A stretch of 64,000 nt of DNA from Polluticaenibacter yanchengensis (lineage in GTDB: Bacteria; Bacteroidota; Bacteroidia; Chitinophagales; Chitinophagaceae). Positions 25,600 to 35,178 of this stretch are shown here, one piece after another; the first letter of the stretch is position 1, and every line of letters begins with the position of its first letter. The stretch spans positions 62,001 to 126,000 of the forward strand of contig JAQGEF010000006.1 in assembly GCA_027854065.1 (NCBI GenBank), given 5' to 3'. The notes below the pieces were generated by a model. The model saw only the letters and a list, made by a program, of their open reading frames with translations. It was not told the origin of the DNA and ran no database searches. Made by a program: the position numbers and the translations under genes.

Positions 25600-26907
25600 A
25601 TGAAACTTTGGTCTAAATCAGCCACATCAACATCTGCACAAATAGAACATTTTACAGTTGGCAGAGATAAGGAATTTGATGTATTGCTGGCACCTTTTGA
25701 TGTAGCAGGAAATAAAGCGCAAGCCGCAATGCTGGCGAAGGTAGGCCTGATTACCGACGAGGAAAATAATCAGTTACAGGCTGCGTTGGATATTATTTAT
25801 ACAGAGGTACAGGCGCCGGGTTTTGCACTGCCGGATGACGTGGAAGATATTCATAGTTACGTAGAATTATTACTGACCGAAAGGATAGGAGAAGCCGGCA
25901 AAAAAATTCATACCGGCCGCAGCCGTAATGACCAGGTAGCAGTGGACATCAAACTGTTTTTGCGCGCCCAGGTACAGGAGGTGAAAACCGATACCCTGAA
26001 ATTGTTTGAGCTACTTATTAAATTAAGTAATCAGTTTAAAAATCATTTACTGCCAGGCTACACCCATTTACAAATGGGCATGCCAAGCAGTTTTGGATTG
26101 TGGCTGGGTGCTTATGCGGAAAGCCTGGTGGACGACCTGGAAATGCTGGCAGCAGCATACAGTATTACCAATAAAAATCCATTAGGAAGCGGTGCCGGTT
26201 ACGGTTCTTCTTTTCCATTGGACAGGGAACATACTACTGCAAGCCTGGAATTTGGTAACCTAAGCTGGAATAGCGTATATGCGCAAATGAGCCGCGGTAA
26301 AACAGAAAAAGCCGTTGCCACCGGTATTAGCTATATCGCCGCATCTTTAAGCAAACTTGCGTACGATTGTTGCCTGTACATGAACCAGAACTTTGGATTC
26401 ATCAAATTCCCAAACGAACTGACTACAGGCAGCAGCATCATGCCGCATAAAAAAAATCCGGACGTATTCGAGTTGATCCGTGCCAAATGTAACCGTATTC
26501 AAAGTACGCCTAACGAGCTCACATTGATGATCAATAACCTGCCGAGCGGCTATCATAGAGATATGCAGCTGACCAAGGAAATTCTGTTTCCGGCACTGGA
26601 AGAATTAAAAGCCTGTATCAGCATGATGATATTAATGCTGGAAAACATGAGTATCACAGAAAACATCCTGGAGGACGATAAGTACAAATATTTATTTACC
26701 GTAGAGGCAATGAATGAACTCGTAAAATCAGGACTATCTTACAGGGATGCCTATAAAACCATTGGTAATGCCGTAGATGCAGGTACTTTTGAGAAACCAC
26801 AATTAGATAATTTATTTGCCTTGCACACGCACCAGGGAAGTCTGGGCAATTTAAGTAATAACAAAATACAGGAAGCGTTGAATATAGTATTGGCAAAATT
26901 TAACTAG
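25600..26907 (+). CDS. argH: Argininosuccinate lyase
   Basis: ArgH splits argininosuccinate into arginine and fumarate. The 435-residue protein belongs to the fumarase/aspartase superfamily. It shows HTGRSRNDQVA (104-114), the acid-base His in GYTHLQMGMPS (153-163), and the signature GSSIMPHKKNPD (277-288). It is slightly shorter than E. coli ArgH. It is not next to argG, which is 24 kb away. Only 7 bases separate it from the VWA-TPR gene downstream, so the two are probably co-transcribed although their functions are unrelated. Confidence 0.95.
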   Translation: MKLWSKSATSTSAQIEHFTVGRDKEFDVLLAPFDVAGNKAQAAMLAKVGLITDEENNQLQAALDIIYTEVQAPGFALPDDVEDIHSYVELLLTERIGEAGKKIHTGRSRNDQVAVDIKLFLRAQVQEVKTDTLKLFELLIKLSNQFKNHLLPGYTHLQMGMPSSFGLWLGAYAESLVDDLEMLAAAYSITNKNPLGSGAGYGSSFPLDREHTTASLEFGNLSWNSVYAQMSRGKTEKAVATGISYIAASLSKLAYDCCLYMNQNFGFIKFPNELTTGSSIMPHKKNPDVFELIRAKCNRIQSTPNELTLMINNLPSGYHRDMQLTKEILFPALEELKACISMMILMLENMSITENILEDDKYKYLFTVEAMNELVKSGLSYRDAYKTIGNAVDAGTFEKPQLDNLFALHTHQGSLGNLSNNKIQEALNIVLAKFN

Positions 26908-26914
26908 TGAAAGC

Positions 26915-28636
26915 GTGATTCAATTTGAAAATAAATACTGGTTGTTGGCATTGCTGGTTTTAATACCGGTAATACTTGTGTGGTTATATCATACCAACTG
27001 GCGCAATAAAGTCATCCGCAAAATTGGCAGTAAGGCCATTATAGAAAATATGGTAGTTGGGTTTTCTGCAAAACGCAGAAAAGCCAAATGGTTATTGATC
27101 CTGACTTCAATCACCTGCCTCGCATTCGCATTGCCGAATTTGCAACGGGAATCTAACAGGGCCGGTGGCGGATTTTCCGGCCTCGATGTCATGCTGGTGA
27201 TGGACGTAAGCAACAGCATGCTGGCAAACGATATTCAGCCTAACAGGATGGAGAAGGCCAAACTTTTTGCCGGTAAACTCATAGACCAGATGGTAGGCAA
27301 CCGCGTAGGCATTGTGGCATTTGCTAAAACCGCACATTTACAATTGCCACTCACTACAGATATAAATGCAGCAAGGTTATTTTTGCACTCCATTAACCCG
27401 TCACTAATAGCCGATCAGGGTACTAATATCAACCAGGCTTTGGAAGTGGCCAATGCCAGCATGAATCCGGCAGAACTCAAGTACAAGGCCGTCGTGTTAA
27501 TTACGGATGGAGAGGAACTGGAAGGCAGCGCATCGCAATCGATAGAAGCATTGAAGAAATCCGGCGTTTATTTAATCACCGTCGGTGTGGGCAATGTTAG
27601 CGGCGGGACCGTTCTTACCAGTTCAAACGAACCTAAATTTGATAGCGAAGGAAAGATCATTGTAAGCAAACTGAACGAAAACCTGCTGAAAAGTATTGCA
27701 GCCAAAGCAGGCGGCAATTATCTGCATTTAGATAACTCAGAAGAAACAACACAGGCCGTATTAACAGAAATTAATCAACTGGACAAAAAGCCCATTAGCA
27801 ATAGCCAGCTCATCAATTATGAAAGCTTATCTTACTGGTTAATTTGGGTAGCATTTATTTTATTGTTGATAGAAATGTATTTACCGGATAATATTTTGGC
27901 GAAAACAAAAATAGAAGGCATGTTTAAACGCAATACGAAGATAATAGCAACTCTTTCTTTCTTATCGTTATCTTTTGGAGGCTATTCCCAGAAGAACGCT
28001 GCCTATGAAGCACGCTTATCTTTGTTAAAAGCTAACGAAGCCTACAAAAAAGGAAAATTGGACGAGGCAGAAAAACATTATTATGATGTGCTGAAAACCG
28101 ATCCCAAAAACACAGTGGCAAATGGAAATATCGGCAACATTGCATTAAAAAGAAAACAGTTTAAAGAAGCCGCAGAGAATTATGAAAAAGTGCTGGAAAA
28201 TAAGGACTTTAATAAGCAGGCTGCCATTAATAATAACCTTGGCCTGAGCAATGCAAATGAAAAACAACTGCAGGCAGCAATAGATAATTTCAAAACGGCA
28301 TTAAAAGGCAGCCCTTACGACACAGATATCCGTCAGAATCTTTATAAAGCCATGCAGGAGCTGGAGCAACAACAACAGCAGCAGCAACAAAATAATAAGG
28401 ACCAGCAACAGAAAGACAAGCAGGAGCAAAACCAGCAAAAAGAGCAGCAGAAAAACCAGGATAACCAACAGGAAAAGCAACAAAAAGAACAACAACAGGA
28501 AAAAGAACAACAGCAAAAACAAAAAGACGCTGATAATAAACTGCAGGCCTTGCAACAGGAAGAACAAAAAATAAGAGAGCGGATGAGCAATAAAAAAGGT
28601 CAGCCGCAAAATACCGGTGGAGGAAAAGACTGGTAA
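26915..28636 (+). CDS. VWA-TPR fusion protein (BatB-BatC-like)
   Basis: The protein has 573 residues with a GTG start. It has membrane spans at about 8-25 and 58-74, a von Willebrand A domain from about 88 with a complete MIDAS (D97-x-S99-x-S101), and a third span near 306-324. TPR-like repeats follow at about 358-480 (KANEAYKKGKLDEAEKHYY, then AAENYEKVLENK). The tail, about 485-560, is almost pure Gln, Lys, Glu and Asn. BatB and BatC of the Bacteroides aerotolerance operon are usually separate genes, so this looks like a fusion. No MoxR ATPase or BatA gene is adjacent. Confidence 0.85.
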   Translation: MIQFENKYWLLALLVLIPVILVWLYHTNWRNKVIRKIGSKAIIENMVVGFSAKRRKAKWLLILTSITCLAFALPNLQRESNRAGGGFSGLDVMLVMDVSNSMLANDIQPNRMEKAKLFAGKLIDQMVGNRVGIVAFAKTAHLQLPLTTDINAARLFLHSINPSLIADQGTNINQALEVANASMNPAELKYKAVVLITDGEELEGSASQSIEALKKSGVYLITVGVGNVSGGTVLTSSNEPKFDSEGKIIVSKLNENLLKSIAAKAGGNYLHLDNSEETTQAVLTEINQLDKKPISNSQLINYESLSYWLIWVAFILLLIEMYLPDNILAKTKIEGMFKRNTKIIATLSFLSLSFGGYSQKNAAYEARLSLLKANEAYKKGKLDEAEKHYYDVLKTDPKNTVANGNIGNIALKRKQFKEAAENYEKVLENKDFNKQAAINNNLGLSNANEKQLQAAIDNFKTALKGSPYDTDIRQNLYKAMQELEQQQQQQQQNNKDQQQKDKQEQNQQKEQQKNQDNQQEKQQKEQQQEKEQQQKQKDADNKLQALQQEEQKIRERMSNKKGQPQNTGGGKDW

Positions 28637-28638
28637 CC

Positions 28639-28670
28639 AAAAGCGAAGTTTTTATAAGCTTCGCTTTTTT
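28639..28670 (+). terminator. Terminator after the VWA-TPR gene
   Basis: AAAAGCGAAG (28639-28648) pairs with CTTCGCTTTT (28659-28668), followed by further T. Confidence 0.85.
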
Positions 28671-28701
28671 ATTGATTGAATCAGCCTTTTAATTTCTATT
28701 A

Positions 28702-28768
28702 AACATCGTTGTGTCACTCCCTGCAACTTTAGTACTGCTATTTATCCATATCGTTCCGTACAACACAA
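28702..28768 (-). repeat. Family C dispersed repeat, copy 2
   Basis: On the minus strand this 67-base element reads TTGTGT, a variable stretch, AGCAGTA, then GGGAGTGACACAACGATGTT. The last 20 bases are identical to 2927-2946, and the blocks are spaced as in copy 1. Confidence 0.7.
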
Positions 28769-28903
28769 CAATATATTTCCAATGTATAACAATCCTGGAT
28801 GGCTGTAGCACAACAACATGAACTGTAATTACAGTAAGTGCGTAAATAATTACCCCAAAACCATAAATTGGAATTAATTTGCCTGTTATAAAAAGAGGTT
28901 TGC

Positions 28904-31900
28904 ATGAGCAGTAATCATACTTTAGAAATATATAAAGCCAGTGCCGGAAGCGGTAAGACCTTTATGCTTACAGAAAAGTATTTGAAATTACTGTTCGAAA
29001 AAACCGGTAATTTCAGGCATATACTGGCAGTAACATTTACCAATAAAGCAACGGCAGAAATGAAACATCGAATCCTGCACGAGCTAAAAAGTATTGCCGG
29101 CGGAGATGGTCATTCTAAACATGCGGCCACACTACAGGCGTATCTGGAAGTCGATGCTAAAACACTGCAGCTACAGGCTTCCAAAATATATTCCGACATC
29201 TTGCATAATTACAGCAAATTCTCGGTCACCACTATTGATAGTTTTGTTCAGAACATCGTCCGTTCATTTGCGTTTGAACTGGGATTCGACTCCGGCTTCA
29301 AAATTGAACTCAACCAGGATATTATCAAAGAGGCATTAACCGAAAGGTTAATTGCTTTATTAGATACTGATAATTTTATCAGGGACTGGGTATTGAACTT
29401 TGCAAAATCGAAATTACAGGATGGTAAAAACTGGGATTTTACAAAAGATATTCAAAGTTTATCTGCCGAAATGTTCAAAGAAAGTTTCCAGAAATTTGAA
29501 GCTTTTGTACAGGATAAATATGAATCCCTGAATGAGTTGTTCCTCAGTATGCGCAACGATTTGCAGATAAGCAAAACGGCATTCGAAGAACAGTATAAAA
29601 CATTAACAAACCGGGGGCAGGAAATAATAAAACACTCAGGATTATCTATTGAAGATTTCAGTTATGGCAAAAACGGGTTTGTCAATATTTTTAATTACAA
29701 TATAGACAAAGCCGGTAAAAAAGATATTGGCAAAAGGGTACGGGATGTATTGGACAACCCAGACCAGATGATTAAGAAAACTGCCGCAACAGAAATCAAG
29801 TCAAAGCTCAGTATCGTAAAAAACGATCTCATAAACGCATTGCAGCAACTGGTCGATTTTATAGAGAGCAATGCCAACGAATATAATACTGCAGCGTTGA
29901 TCCTTTCGAACCTGGACGCGTTGAGATTAATGGAGGTATTTACAACCGAACTGGGGAAATACCGGAGCGAAAACAACGTGATGCTCATTAGTGATACACA
30001 TGCATTGTTAAATGCATTATCAAGTGAATCTGCCAATAACTCCAATTTTATCTACGAAAAAGTAGGCAATTATTATCATCACTTCCTCATAGATGAATTC
30101 CAGGATACCGGTAATTTCCAATGGCAAAACTTCCTGCCGCTTTTGAGAAACGCCTTGTCAGAAGGATTTTATAACCTGGTGGTTGGTGATGTCAAGCAAT
30201 CAATTTACAGGTGGCGCAATGGCGACTGGCGATTGCTGGAGTACGGGGTACAACGGGACCTGGGCGCATTCCGCCCGGCTTTGAAAAGCCTGACCGAGAA
30301 CTGGCGCAGTGCCGTTCCCGTAATAACGTTTAATAACTTTCTGTATGATGCCGGTGCTAAATTATTACAAAATGAAATGATAAAACTGGTAGATGCGGCA
30401 CCAGAAGAAGCCCGGGAACGATTGTTACAAAACAAATTTGATACCTCAATCGTTGATGCCTACCAGACCAGCTTTCAGCATATACCCGGGAAAAACAAGG
30501 ATAATCATAACGGGAGTTTCATATTGAAATTTGTAGAAGAATCCAGGGAAATAATTATAGAAGAAGGTACGGAAGAACAACCTGCCGAAAGTGAGACTTT
30601 ATTGTACGAGGAAGTAGTGTTAGAAGAGTTGAACGCTACAATAGTAGACTACCTGAAGCAAGGATTTGCTGCAAAAGATATTGCTGTTTTAACCAGGAAC
30701 AACAGGCAGGCAAAAACGATTATCAACGCACTGATGACAGCCCAGGAAACGAATATTGTAAAATACAATACCATTAGTTCTGAAGCATTGATCGTTCAGA
30801 ATAATATGGCAGTGAAAGTATTGGTATATGCGTTGCAGTATTTGGTTTACCGGCAGCATTTGAACTTTATCGAACTGAAACGAAGCTATATCGTATTGCA
30901 TAATATCGCCATTAGCAAGGAGCGTACTTTTTTTGAGACGGCTGCTACAGATTCGGTATTACCGGAATCCTTCCTCGAAAAACTGGAAAGTCTTCACCAG
31001 TTTACATTACTGGATATTGTCAATGAAATTATTCAGCTCTTAGCACTGAACACAAAGGTAACCGATGTGCCATATCTGCTGGCGTTCCAGGATGTTGTAC
31101 TGAACTGGGTAAAGTATGGTGACGAAGGTGTTAAATCCTTCCTCGATTACTGGGAAAAAGAACAGGGCAGGGTGTCGCTGCCCGCTATGGATAACGCAGA
31201 TGCGGTAGAAGTGTTGACCGTTCACAGATCCAAAGGACTTGCGTTTAGAATTGTACTGATGCCTTATATAGAATGGGGCTTAAAACCAAGCGCATTTCTA
31301 AACAATACGTTATGGGTAAATACAGAAAATACCCGGTTCAATAAAGTACCCTACCTGCCAATAAGATATTCATCAAGAATGGAACGAAGCGCGTTCAGTT
31401 ACGAGTATATTGAAGAAACTTTAATGAGTATCATGGATAATTTCAACTTACTTTATGTGGCCACTACCAGGGCAGAACAAATCTTTAAAGGCTGGGTAAA
31501 AGTGAGTAAATCCAAATCAAAAGATACCGGTATTGATTCTATCTCAAAGATGTTATTGAACCTGGCTACCAATGAATCCAATGTGCCGCTTTCAGGTGAT
31601 GTAACGGACATGACCGCTTATTTTGACGCAGATACAATGATATGGCAATACGGAACGGCTGAATATGTGCCCACTGAGAAAGAAGTGATAACCAATGAAC
31701 TGCCTTTTCCAAAACTGATCCAGAATAGCTGGCACGAAAAAGTAAAACTGAAATATGCCGATTTTAAAACGCATTACAGCGAGAACGCTGAAATAAATTT
31801 GCCAAGGCAAAATGGGATTGTTTTGCACGAAATAATGTCCAGGATACAGCGGCCGGATCAATTGGAGACATTAGTAGAAGAGTTGATCGGCTTTGGCATG

Positions 31901-32239
31901 ATTACCAATGAGCAGGCCTTATATGCCCTGGAAGTTCTGGCGCCGGTTTTAAAACTGGACCTGTTTAACGGATGGTGGAAGAATGAATATATAAAACTAT
32001 CAGAACAGGAAATTATTACTGCTGAAAAAGCCATCAGGCGCCCGGATTTTATTTTGTACAATGATAATGAAACCCTGATCATTGATTTTAAGTTTACAGA
32101 AACAAAAACGGCATTGAGTCATCACAGTTTCCAGGTGGAAGAGTATATGAAATTATTAAGGGAAATGGGGTTTGTAAATGTAAAAGGATACATTATTTAC
32201 GGCCTGCTCAATGACATGCATGAAGTAAACATCATTTAA
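28904..32239 (+). CDS. UvrD/RecB-like helicase-nuclease
   Basis: This 1111-residue protein resembles the AddA/RecB subunit of double-strand break resection enzymes. UvrD-type motifs are clear: Walker A ASAGSGKT (12-19), VTFTNKATAEM, Walker B FLIDEFQDT (about 393-401), GDVKQSIYRWR, VEVLTVHRSKGLAF (about 766-779) and LYVATTRAEQIF. The C-terminal domain holds the PD-(D/E)xK core as ETLIIDFKF, with a following YMKLLREM helix. It would unwind and digest DNA ends before RecA loading. The partner AddB-like subunit is not in the window. The start is the ATG at 28904. Confidence 0.9.
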   Translation: MSSNHTLEIYKASAGSGKTFMLTEKYLKLLFEKTGNFRHILAVTFTNKATAEMKHRILHELKSIAGGDGHSKHAATLQAYLEVDAKTLQLQASKIYSDILHNYSKFSVTTIDSFVQNIVRSFAFELGFDSGFKIELNQDIIKEALTERLIALLDTDNFIRDWVLNFAKSKLQDGKNWDFTKDIQSLSAEMFKESFQKFEAFVQDKYESLNELFLSMRNDLQISKTAFEEQYKTLTNRGQEIIKHSGLSIEDFSYGKNGFVNIFNYNIDKAGKKDIGKRVRDVLDNPDQMIKKTAATEIKSKLSIVKNDLINALQQLVDFIESNANEYNTAALILSNLDALRLMEVFTTELGKYRSENNVMLISDTHALLNALSSESANNSNFIYEKVGNYYHHFLIDEFQDTGNFQWQNFLPLLRNALSEGFYNLVVGDVKQSIYRWRNGDWRLLEYGVQRDLGAFRPALKSLTENWRSAVPVITFNNFLYDAGAKLLQNEMIKLVDAAPEEARERLLQNKFDTSIVDAYQTSFQHIPGKNKDNHNGSFILKFVEESREIIIEEGTEEQPAESETLLYEEVVLEELNATIVDYLKQGFAAKDIAVLTRNNRQAKTIINALMTAQETNIVKYNTISSEALIVQNNMAVKVLVYALQYLVYRQHLNFIELKRSYIVLHNIAISKERTFFETAATDSVLPESFLEKLESLHQFTLLDIVNEIIQLLALNTKVTDVPYLLAFQDVVLNWVKYGDEGVKSFLDYWEKEQGRVSLPAMDNADAVEVLTVHRSKGLAFRIVLMPYIEWGLKPSAFLNNTLWVNTENTRFNKVPYLPIRYSSRMERSAFSYEYIEETLMSIMDNFNLLYVATTRAEQIFKGWVKVSKSKSKDTGIDSISKMLLNLATNESNVPLSGDVTDMTAYFDADTMIWQYGTAEYVPTEKEVITNELPFPKLIQNSWHEKVKLKYADFKTHYSENAEINLPRQNGIVLHEIMSRIQRPDQLETLVEELIGFGMITNEQALYALEVLAPVLKLDLFNGWWKNEYIKLSEQEIITAEKAIRRPDFILYNDNETLIIDFKFTETKTALSHHSFQVEEYMKLLREMGFVNVKGYIIYGLLNDMHEVNII

Positions 32240-32265
32240 ATGCTGATTGAACATCAGCTGCTGAC

Positions 32266-32413
32266 GGGCTGCCGGATGTGGCGGGCAGCGAGGAACGAGC
32301 TGGTGCGGCAACACAGGTGCCTGCAATAATTCTGGCGGTACCAGCACGGAGCGCAGCGAACCCCAGAACAGCCGGAACAGGTGCCCGGTTTAAAATACCG
32401 GTGCTGACAGCCC
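32266..32413 (+). repeat. Family B dispersed repeat, copy 2
   Basis: The element runs from GGGCTGCCGGATGTGGCGGG to CAGCCCC. The left block is shared, inverted, with the copy at 60933-61090. The middle block GCACGGAGCG-CAGCGAACCCC is shared with the copy at 17643-17760. Confidence 0.75.
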
Positions 32414-32421
32414 CCAATAAA

Positions 32422-32451
32422 AAAAGCTGCCTTAATAATAAGACAGCTTTT
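32422..32451. terminator. Terminator between the helicase and glnS
   Basis: AAAAGCTG (32422-32429) with CAGCTTTT (32444-32451), extended by CTT/AAG inside one mismatch. It can serve both converging genes. Confidence 0.75.
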
Positions 32452-32460
32452 CATATATAG

Positions 32461-34122
32461 TTATTTAGCGGCTTTTTCCCAGTTATCTTTTAAAGTCACC
32501 GTCCGGTTAAAGACCAGTTTACCGTCTTTAGTATGAACATTATCTAAAGTAAAATAACCTTTTCGTATAAACTGGATCGGTTCACCCGGTTTTACATTCT
32601 TTACCTCCTGCTCTATATAGACATTCGGTAGTATTTCCAGGCTATGCTCGTTGATATAAGATTTAAAATCGCCTTCTTCTTTCGATGGGTTTTCCACTTT
32701 AAACAAACGGTCATACAGCCTTACCTCCGCATGAGCGGCATGAGCCTGGCTTACCCAGTGAATGGTCCCTTTTACATGTAATCCGCTGGTATCGCTGCCA
32801 CTCTTGCTTTCAGGAATATATTCACAGATGATCTCTGTAATATTGCCTTGTTCGTCCTTTTTAAAGTCAGTGCATTTTACAATGTAAGCGCTTTTTAAAC
32901 GCACCATGGCGCCAGGTGCCAGGCGGAACCATTTCTTTTCCGCTACTTCCCTGAAATCTTCACGTTCAATCCATAAATTACCAGAAAAAGCGACCTCACG
33001 ATTACCTGTTTCCGGCATTTCAGGATTGTTCTCGCTCGTCAGTATTTCTTCCTTACCTTCAGGATAATTGGAGATGGTTAATTTAATAGGGTCTAACACT
33101 GCCATCCTGCGGATAGCCGTTTTGTTTAGATCTTCGCGAACGCAGAACTCCAATAAGCCAACACTGATCATGTTCTCCCTTTTTTGCACCCCTATTTTAT
33201 CACAAAACATGCGGATGCTTGCAGGTGTATAACCACGGCGGCGCATACCGCTAATGGTTGGCATACGCGGATCGTCCCAGCTCTCTACATGCTTTTCTTC
33301 TACCAGTTGCAATAACTTGCGTTTGCTCATAACCGTATAGGTCATATTCAAACGGGCAAATTCATATTGTTTACTTGGGTAAATGCCAAGCTGATTAATT
33401 AGCCAATCATACAGGTCCCTGTGAGGAATAAATTCCAGGGTACAGATGCTGTGTGTAATATGTTCAATGCTGTCACTTTGCCCGTGAGCAAAATCATACA
33501 TCGGGTAAATGCACCATTTGTCGCCGGTCCTGTGATGGGGCACATGCTTAATGCGGTACAATAAAGGATCGCGCATATGCATATTCGGATTCGCTAAATC
33601 TATTTTAGCCCGCAATACTTTCTCGCCATCCGCGTATTTGCCATCGCGCATGTTTTGGAATAACTCCAGGTTTTCTTCAACGGTCCTGTTACGATATACG
33701 TTGCCAGTACCAGGTTCAGTTGGCGTTCCTTTTTGCTTCGCTATTTCCTCTGCAGTGCTATCATCTACGTATGCCAGACCCTTTTTAATCAGTACAATGG
33801 CAAATTCATATAATTTATCGAAATAGTCGCTGGCATAAAATTCATTAGCCCATTCAAAGCCTAACCATTTGATATCTTCTTTTATGCTGTCTACATATTC
33901 TACATCTTCTTTCACCGGGTTGGTGTCATCGAAGCGAAGGTTTGTTTTGCCGTTGTATTTAAGACCTAAGCCAAAGTTTAAACAAATACTTTTGGCATGA
34001 CCAATATGTAAGTACCCATTTGGTTCCGGAGGAAAACGGGTAATGATCTGGTCATATTTTTTTGTTTCTAAATCCGACTCTATAATTTCTTCTATAAAAT
34101 TCAGGCTCTTTTCCTCACTCAT
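32461..34122 (-). CDS. glnS: Glutamine--tRNA ligase
   Basis: GlnRS charges tRNA-Gln with glutamine. The 553-residue class I synthetase has RFPPEPNGYLHIGHAKS (29-45) with HIGH at 39-42. The KMSKS-type loop reads VMSKRKL near 266-272, as in E. coli GlnRS. The two C-terminal anticodon-binding beta barrels follow. Length matches the family. Possession of GlnRS means direct glutaminylation rather than only the Glu-tRNA amidotransferase route. It is monocistronic. Confidence 0.96.
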   Translation of the reverse strand: MSEEKSLNFIEEIIESDLETKKYDQIITRFPPEPNGYLHIGHAKSICLNFGLGLKYNGKTNLRFDDTNPVKEDVEYVDSIKEDIKWLGFEWANEFYASDYFDKLYEFAIVLIKKGLAYVDDSTAEEIAKQKGTPTEPGTGNVYRNRTVEENLELFQNMRDGKYADGEKVLRAKIDLANPNMHMRDPLLYRIKHVPHHRTGDKWCIYPMYDFAHGQSDSIEHITHSICTLEFIPHRDLYDWLINQLGIYPSKQYEFARLNMTYTVMSKRKLLQLVEEKHVESWDDPRMPTISGMRRRGYTPASIRMFCDKIGVQKRENMISVGLLEFCVREDLNKTAIRRMAVLDPIKLTISNYPEGKEEILTSENNPEMPETGNREVAFSGNLWIEREDFREVAEKKWFRLAPGAMVRLKSAYIVKCTDFKKDEQGNITEIICEYIPESKSGSDTSGLHVKGTIHWVSQAHAAHAEVRLYDRLFKVENPSKEEGDFKSYINEHSLEILPNVYIEQEVKNVKPGEPIQFIRKGYFTLDNVHTKDGKLVFNRTVTLKDNWEKAAK

Positions 34123-34225
34123 AATTGATATTTTCTAAAAAAACTAGTTTGCAAATATAAAATACTTCTTAATTTGTGTGAAATATTTATACCCGCTTTT
34201 AGGCTATAATACACGGTTCTGATCA

Positions 34226-34762
34226 ATGCTCAACTATAAAGACATTATTTTAATAGAAAACGCTGCCATTATTCATCAAAAGAATAAGATCATAGATGAA
34301 TTGGTTGCATTCTTTGCCCGCTTATTGGAAAAGTACAAAGAAATAGCCGATTCAGCAGCAGAATGTTCTTCAGCTTTCAGGCAGAACGGGAAAGTGTCAA
34401 AAGGTGAAAAACTAAATGGACTGCCCTGGGTAACGCTGGACTATCCCCGAAGTTTTGATGATTTAAACGGGTACCAGGCTATCAGGACCATTTTCTGGTG
34501 GGGCAATTTTATTAAAATAGAACTATTAACGTCAAAGGAATTCAGCCGCCAGGTAAATGCGGCCCTCTGTAAGAGTCACTATAACAAAAACTATGAGCTT
34601 GGTTTTACAGATCATCCGTGGTCACATGAAAAAGGAATGTTGAGCGAAGATGATACACTGGCTTATTTTAAAATAATAGCCTACTATTCTTTAAGTGATA
34701 TTTCAAACATTGAAAACGCTTTGTTAGCAGATTTCCGGTTTTTCCTGGGCTTACTAAAATAA
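34226..34762 (+). CDS. Conserved protein of unknown function
   Basis: The 178-residue soluble protein has no signal peptide or membrane span. It is predicted mostly helical at the N-terminus (about 20-50), with a Trp- and Tyr-rich middle (NGLPWVTLDYPRSFDD, TIFWWGNFIKIELL). Such blocks suggest a compact enzyme-like or ligand-binding domain. I do not recognise the family. It lies alone between glnS, transcribed away, and a convergent START-like gene. Confidence 0.65.
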   Translation: MLNYKDIILIENAAIIHQKNKIIDELVAFFARLLEKYKEIADSAAECSSAFRQNGKVSKGEKLNGLPWVTLDYPRSFDDLNGYQAIRTIFWWGNFIKIELLTSKEFSRQVNAALCKSHYNKNYELGFTDHPWSHEKGMLSEDDTLAYFKIIAYYSLSDISNIENALLADFRFFLGLLK

Positions 34763-34765
34763 AAA

Positions 34766-34788
34766 AGTGAAGTAACTGATACTTCACT
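34766..34788. terminator. Bidirectional terminator
   Basis: AGTGAAGT (34766-34773) with ACTTCACT (34781-34788), flanked by A-run and T-run, sits between two converging genes. Confidence 0.75.
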
Positions 34789-34797
34789 CTGATTTTT

Positions 34798-35178
34798 TTA
34801 AGCACCCAAACGATGCACCATATCTTTTATTTGGTAATCCCAAAGCTGGCTTTGGTCTTTCACTTCATTTTTCTCTGCAAAATCAGATATCACAAGAATT
34901 GTTTGATTGCTGACTTCCGTTTTTTCAATCCTGAATTCAAAATATTCTTCTTTTGCAGCATGCAGCCATCTGAAACGAATAAATTTATCCACTTCCTGAG
35001 ATACCACTTCGGCCTTTTCAATAGTACCATTCCAGTTAAAAGAAAACACCCCATCCTTATCATCCACCTTATCCGCAAACCACTCTCCAAGTCCATTAGA
35101 AGTAGATACGAATTCGTACAGCAAAGCCGCTGAACATCTCAACGGGTACTCTAACCTAAATAGTTGCCTTTTACTCAT
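34798..35178 (-). CDS. START-like (SRPBCC) domain protein
   Basis: From the preferred ATG at 35178 the protein has 126 residues. It begins with a strand FRLEYPLRCSAALLYEFVS, then GLGEWFADKV, GVFSFNWNGTIEKAEVV and IRFRWLH, the pattern of the AHSA1/START helix-grip fold, which binds hydrophobic ligands. The ligand is unknown. An in-frame ATG at 35229 would add 17 residues unlike the family N-terminus, so it is not preferred. Confidence 0.8.
   Translation of the reverse strand: MSKRQLFRLEYPLRCSAALLYEFVSTSNGLGEWFADKVDDKDGVFSFNWNGTIEKAEVVSQEVDKFIRFRWLHAAKEEYFEFRIEKTEVSNQTILVISDFAEKNEVKDQSQLWDYQIKDMVHRLGA

Noticed and set aside
28360..28520. CRISPR-like or tandem repeat array from repeated CAACAG units
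   Set aside because: The period is that of glutamine codons within a coding region; there are no spacers.
28301..28640. Several long antisense frames rich in Leu, Phe and Cys
   Set aside because: They are shadows of the low-complexity Gln/Lys codons of the VWA-TPR protein tail.
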